Below, piece after piece: positions 1 to 8,872 of a stretch of DNA of 64,000 nucleotides. Source of the stretch: DAIMFL01 sp964372215. Its GTDB lineage: Bacteria > Pseudomonadota > Alphaproteobacteria > Dongiales > Dongiaceae. The notes beneath the pieces are model-generated. The model was not told where the DNA came from and searched no databases. It saw only the letters and a program-made list of their open reading frames with translations. The DNA is taken from assembly GCA_964372215.1 (NCBI GenBank), contig CAYJQC010000023.1, positions 1-64,000 on the forward strand, written 5' to 3'. Position 1 is the stretch's first letter, and each line of letters begins with the position of its first letter. The position numbers were made by a program, and so were the translations under genes.

Positions 1-85
1 TGTATATGCCACCCCCGTCCAACGTGTAGGTTTCGCGAACAGGGGCTGGGGGGGGGGGCGGGGCGCGGGCCCGGCGTCCGGCAGC

Positions 86-1126
86 TCAGGAGCGCGGCCG
101 CGGGCGGGCGGCCGGCGGTACCGGTGCCCGTCCGGCCCGGCTGCCGCGCGCCGGCCGGGCCGCCGTCGCGTCCGCCGCCGTTGCGTCCGCTGCCGTCGCC
201 CTCGCCTGTGCATCGGCGTCGGCCTGCGCCTCGGCCAGCAGCCAGTCGCGAAAGGCGGCGACCTTCGGCGTGGAAAAGCCGGCCTTCGGCGCGACCACGT
301 AGTAGCCGAACTCGCCCGAAGCCTTGAAGCCGACATCGAACAGCCGCACCAGGCGTCCGGCGGCGATGTCGTTGTCCGCCAGCACGTTGCTGCTGAGCAC
401 CACGCCCTGGCCCTCGATCGCGGCGTGCATGGCGAGGTTGGTTTCCCCGAACATCAGCCCGCCGGTCGGGTCGACATCGGGGGCGCCGGCGGCCAGCAGC
501 CACATGCGCCAGTCCGGCGAGGTGTCGTCGCGCGCATCCCAGTCGGTATGGATCAGCACGTGATGCCGGAGATCGGACGGCACCCGCAGCGGGTGCGGCC
601 CGTGGAGCAGGCGCGGGCTGCAAACCGGGAACACCTCCTCGTGGATCAGCAGCACGCTGGCCAGCCCGGGGTAGCTGCCGCTGCCATAGCGCACGCCCAT
701 GTCGATCGGATCGCGGGCGAAGTCGACCAACCGCTCGCTGGCGTCGAAGCGCACGGCGATCTCGGGATGGCGGGCGCGGAAGCGCTCCAGCCGCGGCACC
801 AGCCAGCGGGCGCCGAAGGACGGCGTCACGGTCACGCTCAGGGTATTGGCCGCGTCGTGTCCGGCCAGCTTGTCGACCGCCTGGCCCAGGCGCTCGAAGC
901 CGTCGCGCACGCCCGGCAGCAGGATCTGCGCCGGGTCGGTCAGCAGCACCGACTTGTTGAGGCGGCGGAACAGCGGCGTGCCGAGATGAGCCTCCAGCGC
1001 CTTGATCTGGTGGCTGACCGCGGCCGGCGTCACGTGCAGCTCGTCGGCCGCCTTGGCGAAGCTCAAGTGGCGGGCGGCGGCCTCGAAGGCGCGCAGGGCG
1101 TTGAGCGGCGGCAGCCGGCGGGCCAT
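86..1126 (-). CDS. LysR-family transcriptional regulator (GcvA-like)
   Basis: A 346-residue LysR-type regulator. The N-terminal winged HTH spans roughly residues 5-65 (LNALRAFEAAARHLSFAKAA, then TPAAVSHQIKALE), followed by a linker and a periplasmic-binding-like effector domain to about residue 300. The PPLNALRAFEAAARH opening is typical of the GcvA branch. The last ~45 residues are a low-complexity Ala/Arg/Pro tail containing a repeated ATAAD unit, making it longer than the usual ~300 residues. It is divergent from the DUF1127 gene, and a perfect inverted repeat with T-N11-A geometry lies between them, so it probably controls that gene and itself. The effector is unknown. Confidence 0.93.
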   Translation of the reverse strand: MARRLPPLNALRAFEAAARHLSFAKAADELHVTPAAVSHQIKALEAHLGTPLFRRLNKSVLLTDPAQILLPGVRDGFERLGQAVDKLAGHDAANTLSVTVTPSFGARWLVPRLERFRARHPEIAVRFDASERLVDFARDPIDMGVRYGSGSYPGLASVLLIHEEVFPVCSPRLLHGPHPLRVPSDLRHHVLIHTDWDARDDTSPDWRMWLLAAGAPDVDPTGGLMFGETNLAMHAAIEGQGVVLSSNVLADNDIAAGRLVRLFDVGFKASGEFGYYVVAPKAGFSTPKVAAFRDWLLAEAQADADAQARATAADATAADATAARPARGSRAGRAPVPPAARPRPRS

Positions 1127-1153
1127 GGGGATCCCCGTCGCAGTCCAGGCGTC

Positions 1154-1187
1154 AGATTAGAATATCTAATCTCAGATTAGAATTTAA
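1154..1187. promoter_or_regulatory. Probable LysR operator: inverted repeat plus extra half-site
   Basis: Positions 1154-1172 form a perfect inverted repeat with 8-bp arms (AGATTAGA and TCTAATCT) and a 3-bp centre. A third copy of AGATTAGA follows at 1174-1181. The AT-rich block stands out from very GC-rich surroundings. Its centre (about 1163) is about 65 bp upstream of the predicted start of transcription of the DUF1127 gene, the classical position of a LysR recognition site, with the third half-site where an activation site would be. The assignment to the adjacent regulator is inferred. Confidence 0.7.
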
Positions 1188-1192
1188 CTCGT

Positions 1193-1221
1193 TTGTCGGC
1201 CGAGGCAAAGCCCCGTAAATC
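1193..1221 (+). promoter_or_regulatory. Predicted sigma-70 promoter of the DUF1127 gene
   Basis: A TTGTCG -35 element (1193-1198), a 17-bp spacer and a TAAATC -10 element (1216-1221) give a start near 1228. The -10 is weak, as expected for a promoter that needs an activator, and the LysR repeat lies just upstream. Confidence 0.45.
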
Positions 1222-1296
1222 CTTATCCCAGGAACTCTCGCGGGCCGAATGTCGATAAAGCAGCGGTGTCCCGAGAGCGGAACAAGGAGAACCCCG

Positions 1297-1692
1297 ATGT
1301 ACCATTGGTATCTGGTCAATCCCGAGTATCAGGGCGCCGTCGACCGGGCCCATCAGGAACGCGCCGCGGCGATGTCGCGGGCCGCCTATCTGGCGGTCGT
1401 CGGCGCCGAGTGGGCGGTCCGCGGGTTCGCCCGGGCGGTCGCGGCCGCTTCCCGCGGCGCAGCCGCCGGCTACACGCGCTGGCAGTCGCGGCGCCGCACG
1501 GTCAAGGCGCTGTCGCGGCTCGACGCGCGCATGCTGCGCGACATCGGCATCGACCCCGCCGACATCGAGGCGGTCGCCGAGGAGCTGATCCGCCGGCCAG
1601 TGCCGCCGGTTCGGCCGGTGGCGCCGGCCCGCCACGCCGTGCCTCAGCTGCGCCTCGATCTCGATTGCCCGGGCCTGCGCCTTGCCGCCTGA
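1297..1692 (+). CDS. DUF1127 domain protein
   Basis: A 131-residue basic protein. Near the C terminus it has the DUF1127 signature (RTVKALSRLDARMLRDIGID, then PADIEAVAEEL), a short helical motif rich in Arg and Leu that is common in alphaproteobacteria. Other members have been linked to RNA turnover and stress, but no function can be fixed here. The start is the ATG preceded by AAGGAGAACCCCG; an upstream in-frame ATG at 1249 lacks a ribosome-binding site. The first ~75 residues are an Ala/Arg-rich extension not needed for the domain. It is divergent from, and probably controlled by, the LysR regulator. Confidence 0.85.
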   Translation: MYHWYLVNPEYQGAVDRAHQERAAAMSRAAYLAVVGAEWAVRGFARAVAAASRGAAAGYTRWQSRRRTVKALSRLDARMLRDIGIDPADIEAVAEELIRRPVPPVRPVAPARHAVPQLRLDLDCPGLRLAA

Positions 1693-1757
1693 ACGCCCGA
1701 TCCCCGGCATGGCCGCCGTCGTCGTGGCGGCGGGCGTGCCGGGCCGATGGCGCCGGA

Positions 1758-4700
1758 CTATTCGGCCGCCGTCATGCGGGTCTGCGGGCGGCGGAAGCTT
1801 TCGAGCAGCCCGGCCTCGCGCCGCTTCGCCAGCTTTAGGTTTGCGTCCTTGACGTGCCCGTAGCCGCGAATCTCTTCGGGAACCGCGGCGATCTCTACCG
1901 CCAGGCCGTGGTTCGACTCGTCCAGGCCGGCGACCAGCTCCTCGACCACCGCTTCGTATTCGCCGATCAGCCGGCGCTCCATGCGCCGCTCCGCGCTGCG
2001 GCCGAACGGGTCGAGCGCCGTGCCGCGCAGGCCCTTCAGCTTCGCCAGCAGGCCGAACGCCGTCATCATCCAGGGGCCGAACGTGCGCTTCTGCAGATGG
2101 CCGGTGGCGGGGTCGCGGCGCGCGACTCCGGGCGGCGCCAGGTTGAACTCGATGCGGTAGTCGCCCTCGAACTGGTTCTCGAGCTGGCGCCGGAAATCGC
2201 CATTGGCATAGAGTCGCGCAACCTCGTACTCGTCCTTGTAGGCAAGCAGCTTGAAGTAGTTGCGCGCCACCGCCTCGGCCAGGCCGCGGCGGGCCCCCGA
2301 GCGTCCTGGCGCGCGCTCGTTCTCGGCGCGGCGCACCTTTTCGACCAGGGCGCGATAGCGCTCGGCCAGCGCGGCGTCCTGATAGGCGGTGAGCTGGCTG
2401 CGCCGCCGTGCCACGATCTCGTCCAGGTCGGTGGCGACGTCGTGGCCGGCCGGCTCGGGCGCCGCGCGCCGCGCCACCGCCTCGACGGCGGCCAGGTCGT
2501 GGGCGGCGCGCCGGCCCCACAGCAGGGCGCGCTTGTTGGCCTCGACGGCGACGCCGTTCAGCTCGATCGCGCGGGTGATCGCGTCGCCCGACACCGGGAC
2601 CAGCCCCTTCTGATAGGCGTAGCCCAGCATGAACAGGTTGGTGGCGATCGAGTCGCCCATCAGCGCGGTGGCGATCCGGGTGGCGTCGAACAGCTCGGTC
2701 GACTCCGCCCCGGCGGTGTCGAGGATCGCCTGCTCGAGCCGGGCCTCTGGAAACTCCAGATCGGGGTTGCGGGTGAAGTCGCCGGTCGCGGTCTGGTGGG
2801 TGTTGATGACGGCGCGGGCGTGGCCGCGCTCGACCTTCGCGAGCGCATCGAAGCTGGCCGCCACCACCACGTCGCAGCCGAGCAGCAGCCTGGCGCCGCC
2901 GGCGGCGAGCCGGACCGCATGGATGTCCTCGGGGCGGCGGGCGATCCGCACATGGCTGAACACCGCGCCGCCCTTCTGGGCGAGGCCGGTCATGTCGAGC
3001 ACCGAGCAGCCCTTGCCCTCGATATGGGCGGCCATGCCGATCAGCGCGCCGATGGTGACGACGCCGGTGCCGCCGACCCCGGTGATCAGCATGCCATAGG
3101 GCTGCTCGATGGCAGGCAGCGCGGGCTCGGGCAAGGTCTCGGCGGCGATGCCGATCTCCGCCGACTTGCGCTTTCTGAGGCGACCGCCATGGACCGTGAC
3201 GAAGCTCGGGCAGAAGCCCTCGACGCAGGAGAAGTCCTTGTTGCAGCTCGACTGGTCGATCTGCCGCTTGCGGCCGTACTCGGTCTCGACCGGGATGACC
3301 GACAGGCAGTTCGAGGCGCGCCCGCAATCGCCGCAGCCCTCGCACACCGCCTCGTTGATGACCACGCGCTTGGGCGGGTCGACCATCAGCTTGCGCTTGC
3401 GCCGCCGGCGCTTCTCCGCCGCGCAGGTCTGGTCGTAGATGATCGCGGTGACGCCCGTGAGCTCGCGCAGCTCGCGCTGGACGCGGTCGAGCTCGCGGCG
3501 ATGGTCGACCGAGGTGCCGGCGGGGAACGCGCCGCTGGTCGGGTACTTGTCGGGCTCGTCGCTCACCACCGCGATGCGCCCCACCCCCTCGGCGGCGAGC
3601 TGGGCCGCCATGCGCGGCACATCCATCGGCCCGTCCATCGGCTGGCCGCCGGTCATGGCGACCGCGTCGTTGTAGAGGATCTTGTAGGTGATGTTGACGT
3701 TGGCCGCGACCGCGGCGCGGATCGCCAGCAGGCCGGAATGGAAATAGGTGCCGTCGCCCAGGTTCTGGAAGACGTGGCTGGTCTTGCTGAACGGCGCCTC
3801 GCCGATCCAGGCGGCGCCTTCGCCGCCCATATGGGTGAAGGTGACGGTCGAACGGTCCATCCACTGCGCCATGTAGTGGCAGCCGATGCCGGCCAGCGCG
3901 CGGCTGCCCTCGGGCACCCGGGTCGAGGTGTTGTGCGGGCAACCCGAGCAGAAATAGGGCACCCGGCGGAGCGCCGGCGTGTAGCCGGCGAGCGCCTTCT
4001 CCTTGGCCTCCAGGAAGGCCAGGCGGCTTTCGATCCGCTCGCTCTTGTGGAAGCGCGCGATGCGCCGCGCGATGACCCGCGCGATGCGCGCGGGCGTCAG
4101 CTCGTCGGCCGAGGGCAGGATCCATTCGCCGGTCTCGTCGAACTTGCCGATCACCCGCGGCCGGACGCTTTCGTTCCAGTTGTAGAGCTGTTCCTTGAGC
4201 TGGTTCTCGACCAGCGCGCGCTTCTCCTCGACCACCAGGATCTCTTCCAGCCCCTCGGCGAACCGGCGCATGCCTTCGCGCTCGAGCGGCCAGGTCATGC
4301 CGACCTTGTAGACGCTGAGGCCGATCTCGGCGGCATGGGCATCGTCGATGCCGAGATCGTCGAGCGCCTGGCGCACGTCGAGATAGCTCTTGCCGCAGGT
4401 GACGATGCCGAAGCGCCGCTTCGGCCCGTCGATGATCCGCTTGTCGAGGCCGTTGGCGCGCGCGAAGGCGAGCGCGGCATAGAGCTTGTGGCGGTGCAGC
4501 CGGTACTCGAGCTCGAGCGCCATCGGGGTGGCGAGCGGGGTCTTCGGCGGCCGGATGTTGAGCCCGCCTTCCGGCATCTCGAAATCGGTGGGCAGGCGGA
4601 TCTCGACCCGGTGCGGATCGGCGAACACCGAGGCCGAGCTTTCGACCGTCTCGGCCACCACCTTGAAGGCGGTCCAACAGCCGGAATAGCGCGACAAGGC

Positions 4701-5261
4701 CCAGCCGAAGATGCCGAGGTCGAGGAATTCCTGGACGCCGGCCGGGTTGAGCACGGGGATGCCGGCATCCATGAAGGCGTATTCGGACTGGTGGGCGGTG
4801 GTCGACGACTTGCAGGTGTGGTCGTCGCCGGCCAGCAGCAGCACGCCGCCATGGCGCGCCGAGCCGGCGAGGTTGCCGTGCCGGAACACGTCGCCCGAGC
4901 GGTCGACGCCCGGCCCCTTGCCGTACCACATGGAGAACACGCCGTCGTGGCGGCCGTCGCCGTAGATGCCGGCCTGCTGGGTGCCCCAGATCGCGGTCGC
5001 CGCGAGATCCTCGTTGACCCCGGGATGGAAGCGGATCTGATTCTTCTCGAGGAAGCGCCTGGCTTGTCCCATCGCCAGGTCGATGCCGCCCAGGGGCGAG
5101 CCGCGATAGCCGGTGACGTAGCCGGCGGTGTCGAGCCCGGCGGCCTGGTCGCGCTGGCGCTGCATCATCGGCAGGCGCACCAGCGCCTGGGTTCCGGTCA
5201 GGTAGATGCGCCCGGATTCGAGGGCGTACTTGTCGTCGAGCGTGACCGCGGCGAGGGTCAT
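1758..5261 (-). CDS. Indolepyruvate ferredoxin oxidoreductase, fused IorA-IorB type
   Basis: A 1167-residue single-chain 2-oxoacid:ferredoxin oxidoreductase that would oxidatively decarboxylate arylpyruvates from aromatic amino acid breakdown, forming aryl-acetyl-CoA. In order: pyrimidine-binding IorA-like region, thiamine diphosphate site (GDGTYFHSG with the downstream NITYKILYND), a cysteine cluster for an iron-sulfur centre (VCEGCGDCGRASNC and more cysteines through CVEGFCPSF), and the IorB-like gamma domain beginning at GMLITGVGGTGVVTIGALIG. The length is normal for the alphaproteobacterial fused form. The start has a GGGAGG ribosome-binding site. No ferredoxin gene is adjacent. The large open frames over it on both strands are shadows. 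Confidence 0.93.
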   Translation of the reverse strand: MTLAAVTLDDKYALESGRIYLTGTQALVRLPMMQRQRDQAAGLDTAGYVTGYRGSPLGGIDLAMGQARRFLEKNQIRFHPGVNEDLAATAIWGTQQAGIYGDGRHDGVFSMWYGKGPGVDRSGDVFRHGNLAGSARHGGVLLLAGDDHTCKSSTTAHQSEYAFMDAGIPVLNPAGVQEFLDLGIFGWALSRYSGCWTAFKVVAETVESSASVFADPHRVEIRLPTDFEMPEGGLNIRPPKTPLATPMALELEYRLHRHKLYAALAFARANGLDKRIIDGPKRRFGIVTCGKSYLDVRQALDDLGIDDAHAAEIGLSVYKVGMTWPLEREGMRRFAEGLEEILVVEEKRALVENQLKEQLYNWNESVRPRVIGKFDETGEWILPSADELTPARIARVIARRIARFHKSERIESRLAFLEAKEKALAGYTPALRRVPYFCSGCPHNTSTRVPEGSRALAGIGCHYMAQWMDRSTVTFTHMGGEGAAWIGEAPFSKTSHVFQNLGDGTYFHSGLLAIRAAVAANVNITYKILYNDAVAMTGGQPMDGPMDVPRMAAQLAAEGVGRIAVVSDEPDKYPTSGAFPAGTSVDHRRELDRVQRELRELTGVTAIIYDQTCAAEKRRRRKRKLMVDPPKRVVINEAVCEGCGDCGRASNCLSVIPVETEYGRKRQIDQSSCNKDFSCVEGFCPSFVTVHGGRLRKRKSAEIGIAAETLPEPALPAIEQPYGMLITGVGGTGVVTIGALIGMAAHIEGKGCSVLDMTGLAQKGGAVFSHVRIARRPEDIHAVRLAAGGARLLLGCDVVVAASFDALAKVERGHARAVINTHQTATGDFTRNPDLEFPEARLEQAILDTAGAESTELFDATRIATALMGDSIATNLFMLGYAYQKGLVPVSGDAITRAIELNGVAVEANKRALLWGRRAAHDLAAVEAVARRAAPEPAGHDVATDLDEIVARRRSQLTAYQDAALAERYRALVEKVRRAENERAPGRSGARRGLAEAVARNYFKLLAYKDEYEVARLYANGDFRRQLENQFEGDYRIEFNLAPPGVARRDPATGHLQKRTFGPWMMTAFGLLAKLKGLRGTALDPFGRSAERRMERRLIGEYEAVVEELVAGLDESNHGLAVEIAAVPEEIRGYGHVKDANLKLAKRREAGLLESFRRPQTRMTAAE

Positions 5262-5415
5262 GGCGGCCTCCCAGAGAGACTCGAATGGCTCTCGTTGCTA
5301 TCGGGCTAACCTAGGGGAGGGCAGGCCGGCAGGCAATCGGCCGGCACCGGAAAGCAATGAAGCGCGCGGCGCGCGCGGGGCGCCCGCAATTTCAGGCAAT
5401 TCCCGCCGCCCGCCG

Positions 5416-5432
5416 ACGCAAGCAATTTGCGT
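5416..5432. promoter_or_regulatory. Inverted repeat, possible regulator site upstream of the oxidoreductase
   Basis: ACGCAA-GCAAT-TTGCGT, with perfect 6-bp arms and a 5-bp centre. It is 155 bp upstream of the indolepyruvate oxidoreductase start. Several further GCAAT sequences lie between it and the gene. The pattern loosely recalls Lrp/AsnC sites, but no such regulator is encoded here. Confidence 0.35.
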
Positions 5433-5583
5433 GCGCCCGACGGAACCATGCGGCCGCCGCCGCTTCCCACGCGAAGTAGGGGCATTGTCGCTGCACTCGG
5501 CGGGGCCTCGCGGAGCGCGGGGGACGGTTGCGTCATGGGCGCTTGCCTCGGCGGTCCTGCTGCCGCATAGCAGGGGTCCGCCG

Positions 5584-5658
5584 CCATCCCGCTTCCTGCC
5601 ATTCCGGTCCCTGTCGTTCCGCCCCCCGTCGTTCCGGCCCCTGTCATTCCGATCAGCC
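5584..5658. repeat. Five imperfect 15-bp tandem repeats
   Basis: Units at 5584, 5599, 5614, 5629 and 5644 follow the pattern TC(g/a)TTCCGNCCCCTG with a few changes each. The array ends 8 bp before the exporter GTG start and covers where its ribosome-binding site would be expected. Confidence 0.8.
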
Positions 5659-5666
5659 CCCCGACC

Positions 5667-6878
5667 GTGACACCCCTGCCCATCGCCGCATCTGCCGGCC
5701 GGCTGCGTCTCATCGTCATCCTGGGGGCGCTGACCGCCTTCGCGCCCTTGTCGATCGACATGTATCTGCCGGCCTTCCCGGCGATCGAGGCGCATTTCGC
5801 CGCCGATCCCGGGGCGGTCCAGGGAACCCTGGCGGTGTTCTTCATCGGCCTGGCGGTCGGCCAGGCGTTCTACGGGCCGATCTCCGACCGCTTCGGGCGC
5901 CGGCGACCGCTGGTCGCCGGCATCGCGCTCTACGTGGCGGCCTCGGGGCTCGCCGCCTTCGCCCCGGACATCGCCACGCTGACCTTCGCGCGAATCGTGC
6001 AGGCCCTGGGCGGCTGTGCCGGCATCGTGATCGCCCGCGCCATGGTGCGCGATCTGTTCCACGAGCGCGACGCGGCGCGGGTCTATTCCCATCTCATGCT
6101 AGTGATGGGCGTGGCGCCGATCCTGGCGCCGTCGCTCGGCGCCTATGTCCTCGCCATCGCCGACTGGACCGTGATCTTCTGGATCCTCGGCGGCTTCGGG
6201 ATCGCCTGCATCGCCGCCGCGCTGCTCGGCCTGCCGGAGACGCTGCCCGCCGACAAGCGCAGCGCGGACGGCCTCGCCGGCGCGCTCGGCAGCTATGCCG
6301 CGCTCGCGCTCGACCGGCCGTTCCTCGGACTCGCCGGCTGCAGCGGCCTGGCCTCGGCGGCGCTGTTCGCCTACATCACCGCCTCGCCCTTCGTGTTCAT
6401 CTCGCTGCACGGGGTTTCGGCCCAGACCTTCTCGATCCTGTTCGGGGCCAACGCCTTCGGCCTGATCCTGTCGTCGCAGATCAACGCGGCGCTGCTGCGC
6501 CGCTTCGACTCGCGGCGGATGCTGGGCGTCGCCGGACTGTTCCAGGGCGCCGTCGGACTGGCGCTGGCGGCCAGCCAGTTGCTGGCGCCCGGCAGCTTCT
6601 GGACCCTGGTCGTGCTGCTGTTCCTGCTGATCGGCAGTCTGGGCTTCATCTTTCCCAATGCGGTCGCCCTGGCGATGGCCCGCTCCGGCCGCCGCGCCGG
6701 CTCGGCCTCGGCGTTCATCGGCACGCTGCAGTTCGCGATGGGCGCGGCGGCGAGCGCGCTGGTCGGCGCCCTCGGCCAGGCCAGCGCCCTGCCGATGGCC
6801 GCGGTCATCGCCGGCGCCGCGGTCGGCGGCGTGCTCGCGGCGCGCGCCGGCGACAGCCGCGCCGCGCCGGCGTCCTGA
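5667..6878 (+). CDS. Bcr/CflA family multidrug exporter (MFS)
   Basis: A 403-residue major facilitator protein of the drug:proton antiporter-1 type, expected to span the inner membrane 12 times. The first helix ends in the family-typical LSIDMYLPAFPAI. Motif A is GPISDRFGRRRP in the loop after helix 2, and ARIVQALGG follows in helix 4. The GTG at 5667 is the earliest plausible start and gives a normal N terminus, but no clear Shine-Dalgarno sequence precedes it; the 15-bp repeat array is there instead. The substrate cannot be predicted; family members export drugs or small metabolites. Confidence 0.9.
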   Translation: MTPLPIAASAGRLRLIVILGALTAFAPLSIDMYLPAFPAIEAHFAADPGAVQGTLAVFFIGLAVGQAFYGPISDRFGRRRPLVAGIALYVAASGLAAFAPDIATLTFARIVQALGGCAGIVIARAMVRDLFHERDAARVYSHLMLVMGVAPILAPSLGAYVLAIADWTVIFWILGGFGIACIAAALLGLPETLPADKRSADGLAGALGSYAALALDRPFLGLAGCSGLASAALFAYITASPFVFISLHGVSAQTFSILFGANAFGLILSSQINAALLRRFDSRRMLGVAGLFQGAVGLALAASQLLAPGSFWTLVVLLFLLIGSLGFIFPNAVALAMARSGRRAGSASAFIGTLQFAMGAAASALVGALGQASALPMAAVIAGAAVGGVLAARAGDSRAAPAS

Positions 6879-6895
6879 GACGCCGGCCGGGCGCC

Positions 6896-8707
6896 TCAGC
6901 CGGCGCCGCGCTCGTACAGCCGCTCCAGCATCGCGCCATAGGCCTCGCGGATCACGTGGCGGCGGATCTTGAGGGACGGCGTGAGCTGGCCGTTGTCGAT
7001 GGTGAACGGCGCGCGGGCGGCGGCGAAGCGCCTGATCCGCTCGATCGGCGAGAGCGCCTGGTTCACCCGCTCGACGACCGGCGCCAGCGCCTTGTGCAGC
7101 TCGGCGCGCGCGTCCGGGTCGTCGGCGATGGCGGCGAGATCGGGTGCCCGGCCACGCGCCGCGGCCCAGCTTGCCAGGAACTCGTCGTCCGGCACCACCA
7201 GGGCGACCAGATGCGGCCGCTTGTCGCCATGGACCATCGCCTGGTTGATCTCCGGCTGCAGGATCAGGAAGCTCTCGATGCGCGCCGGCGAGACGTTGTC
7301 GCCGCCGGAGAACACGACGATGTCCTTCTTGCGGTCGGTGATGTGGAGATAGCCGTCGGCGTCGAGCATGCCGATGTCGCCGGTATGCAGCCAGCCGTCC
7401 CGCAGCACCGCGGCGGTCGCCTGGGGATCGCGCCAATAGCCCTGCATCAGCAGCTCGCCGCGCACCAGGATCTCGCCGTCGGCGGCGGTCCGGACTTCGA
7501 CCCCGGCGAGCGGCGGGCCGACCGAGTCCAGCTTGATGCGCCGCGGCGGGTTGGCGCTCACCACCGGTGCCGCCTCGGTCTGGCCGTAGCCCTGCAGGAT
7601 ACGGACGCCGAGCGCGGTGAAGAACAGGCCGATGTCGTAGTTCAGCGCGGCGCCGCCGGACACGAAGGCCTTGAGCCGCCCGCCGAAGCGCCGGCGCACC
7701 TTGCGCCGCACCAGGAGCTCGGCGGCGATGTCGACCACGCGGTCGCGCCAGGACAGGCTGTCCGGCGCCTCGTAGCGGCGCCGGCCGATCCGGTAGGCGG
7801 CGTCGAACATGCGCCGCTTGAAGCCGCCGGTCTTCTCGACGCCGCGCAGGATGCGCTGATGCATCACCTCGTAGAGCCGCGGCACCGCGGTCATGATGGT
7901 GGGGCGCACCTCGGCCAGGTTGTCGACCAGCCGGTCGGCGCTTTCGGCGTAGTAGATCTGGGCGCCGATCGAGACCGGGAAGAACTGGCCGGCGGTGTGC
8001 TCATAGGCGTGGCTGAGCGGCAGGAACGACAGGAACACCTCGTCGCCGAGGCCGATGTCGAGCAGCAAATGATAGGCGCCGAGGCAATTCGACAGAATCG
8101 CGCCGTGGGACAGCATCACGCCCTTCGGCGTGCCGCCGGTGCCCGAGGTGTAGATGAAGCAGGCGGTGTCGCCGCGCTTCAGTGCCGCCACCCGCGCCGG
8201 CACCGCGTCGGGCGCGGCGTCGCCGAGGGCGAGCGCCGCCTCCCAGCCGATCACCTCGACGGTGGCGGCCTGGGCCAGGTCGAGATCCTCCATCGAGACG
8301 ATGAAGCGCAGCTCGGGCGCGTCGAGCGCGGCCGGCAGCAGGCGCCGGGCGATTGCCTTGTCGGAAACGATCGCGCCGACCGCCCCGCTATGGGTCAGCA
8401 CGTGCTTGTGGTCGGCGGTGGTGTGGGTGGTGAAGGTCGGCACCGTGATGCCGCCGGCGGCCATGATGGCGTGATCGGCGATCAGCCATTCCGGCCGGTT
8501 CTCGGCAACCAGCGCGACCCGCTCGCCGGGCTGCAGGCCGAGCGCCGTCAGGCCGCGCGCCAGGCGATTGACCGTGCCCGCGGTCTGGCGCCAGCTCAGC
8601 GGGCGAAAGGCGCCGTCGACCTTGCGCCACAGGAACGGCCGCTCGGCCAGCCGCGCCGCCTGGGCGAAAAACATCTCCGGCAGGCTGCCGACGGCCCGGT
8701 AATCCAT
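6896..8707 (-). CDS. AMP-dependent long-chain acyl-CoA synthetase
   Basis: A 603-residue member of the adenylate-forming superfamily that would activate fatty acids to acyl-CoA through an acyl-AMP. The P-loop-like motif is YTSGTGGTPKG at about residues 190-200. GYGQTEAAP is the A5-type motif, GWLHTGDIG the A7-type and DRKKDIVVFSGGDNVSP the hinge region. The long-chain FadD15-like subgroup fits best by length and by the AYEHTAGQFFP segment. The last codons (near 6930) include SLKIRRHVI in place of the lysine-containing motif of short-chain enzymes. It lies on the opposite strand from the genes on either side. Confidence 0.9.
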   Translation of the reverse strand: MDYRAVGSLPEMFFAQAARLAERPFLWRKVDGAFRPLSWRQTAGTVNRLARGLTALGLQPGERVALVAENRPEWLIADHAIMAAGGITVPTFTTHTTADHKHVLTHSGAVGAIVSDKAIARRLLPAALDAPELRFIVSMEDLDLAQAATVEVIGWEAALALGDAAPDAVPARVAALKRGDTACFIYTSGTGGTPKGVMLSHGAILSNCLGAYHLLLDIGLGDEVFLSFLPLSHAYEHTAGQFFPVSIGAQIYYAESADRLVDNLAEVRPTIMTAVPRLYEVMHQRILRGVEKTGGFKRRMFDAAYRIGRRRYEAPDSLSWRDRVVDIAAELLVRRKVRRRFGGRLKAFVSGGAALNYDIGLFFTALGVRILQGYGQTEAAPVVSANPPRRIKLDSVGPPLAGVEVRTAADGEILVRGELLMQGYWRDPQATAAVLRDGWLHTGDIGMLDADGYLHITDRKKDIVVFSGGDNVSPARIESFLILQPEINQAMVHGDKRPHLVALVVPDDEFLASWAAARGRAPDLAAIADDPDARAELHKALAPVVERVNQALSPIERIRRFAAARAPFTIDNGQLTPSLKIRRHVIREAYGAMLERLYERGAG

Positions 8708-8872
8708 GACGATTCGCTCCCAAAAGCCCGGCTTCTTCTGGCGGAAACCGGCCAGCCGCTTGGCGGAACGGCCGGCAGCCCTTATATCGCCGGGGTGCGA
8801 TCGGCGTCACCCCCATCCCGTTCGCCGTGCCCGCGACCACCCCGCCATCCGAGCGACCACAGGAGTTCCCGC

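Larger units (their letters stand above)
5262..5666. other. Divergent intergenic region with a small palindrome and tandem repeats
   Basis: A 405-bp gap between the oxidoreductase and the exporter. It holds several GCAAT motifs between about 5330 and 5430, a 17-bp inverted repeat at 5416-5432, and five 15-bp tandem repeats at 5584-5658 that run almost up to the exporter start. I see no convincing gene. The open frames across it have no ribosome-binding sites and no recognisable product. Confidence 0.6.

Noticed and set aside
1177..4929. Open frame of 1250 codons on the minus strand and another of 1151 codons on the plus strand (1854-5309) over the oxidoreductase
   Set aside because: Both have Arg/Gly/Ala-biased nonsense composition and no family signatures. 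They are shadows of a real gene in a very GC-rich genome.
5528..8872. Long open frame upstream of pepF in the same frame
   Set aside because: It overlaps the exporter and synthetase genes and has no family similarity until the pepF ATG at 8873.
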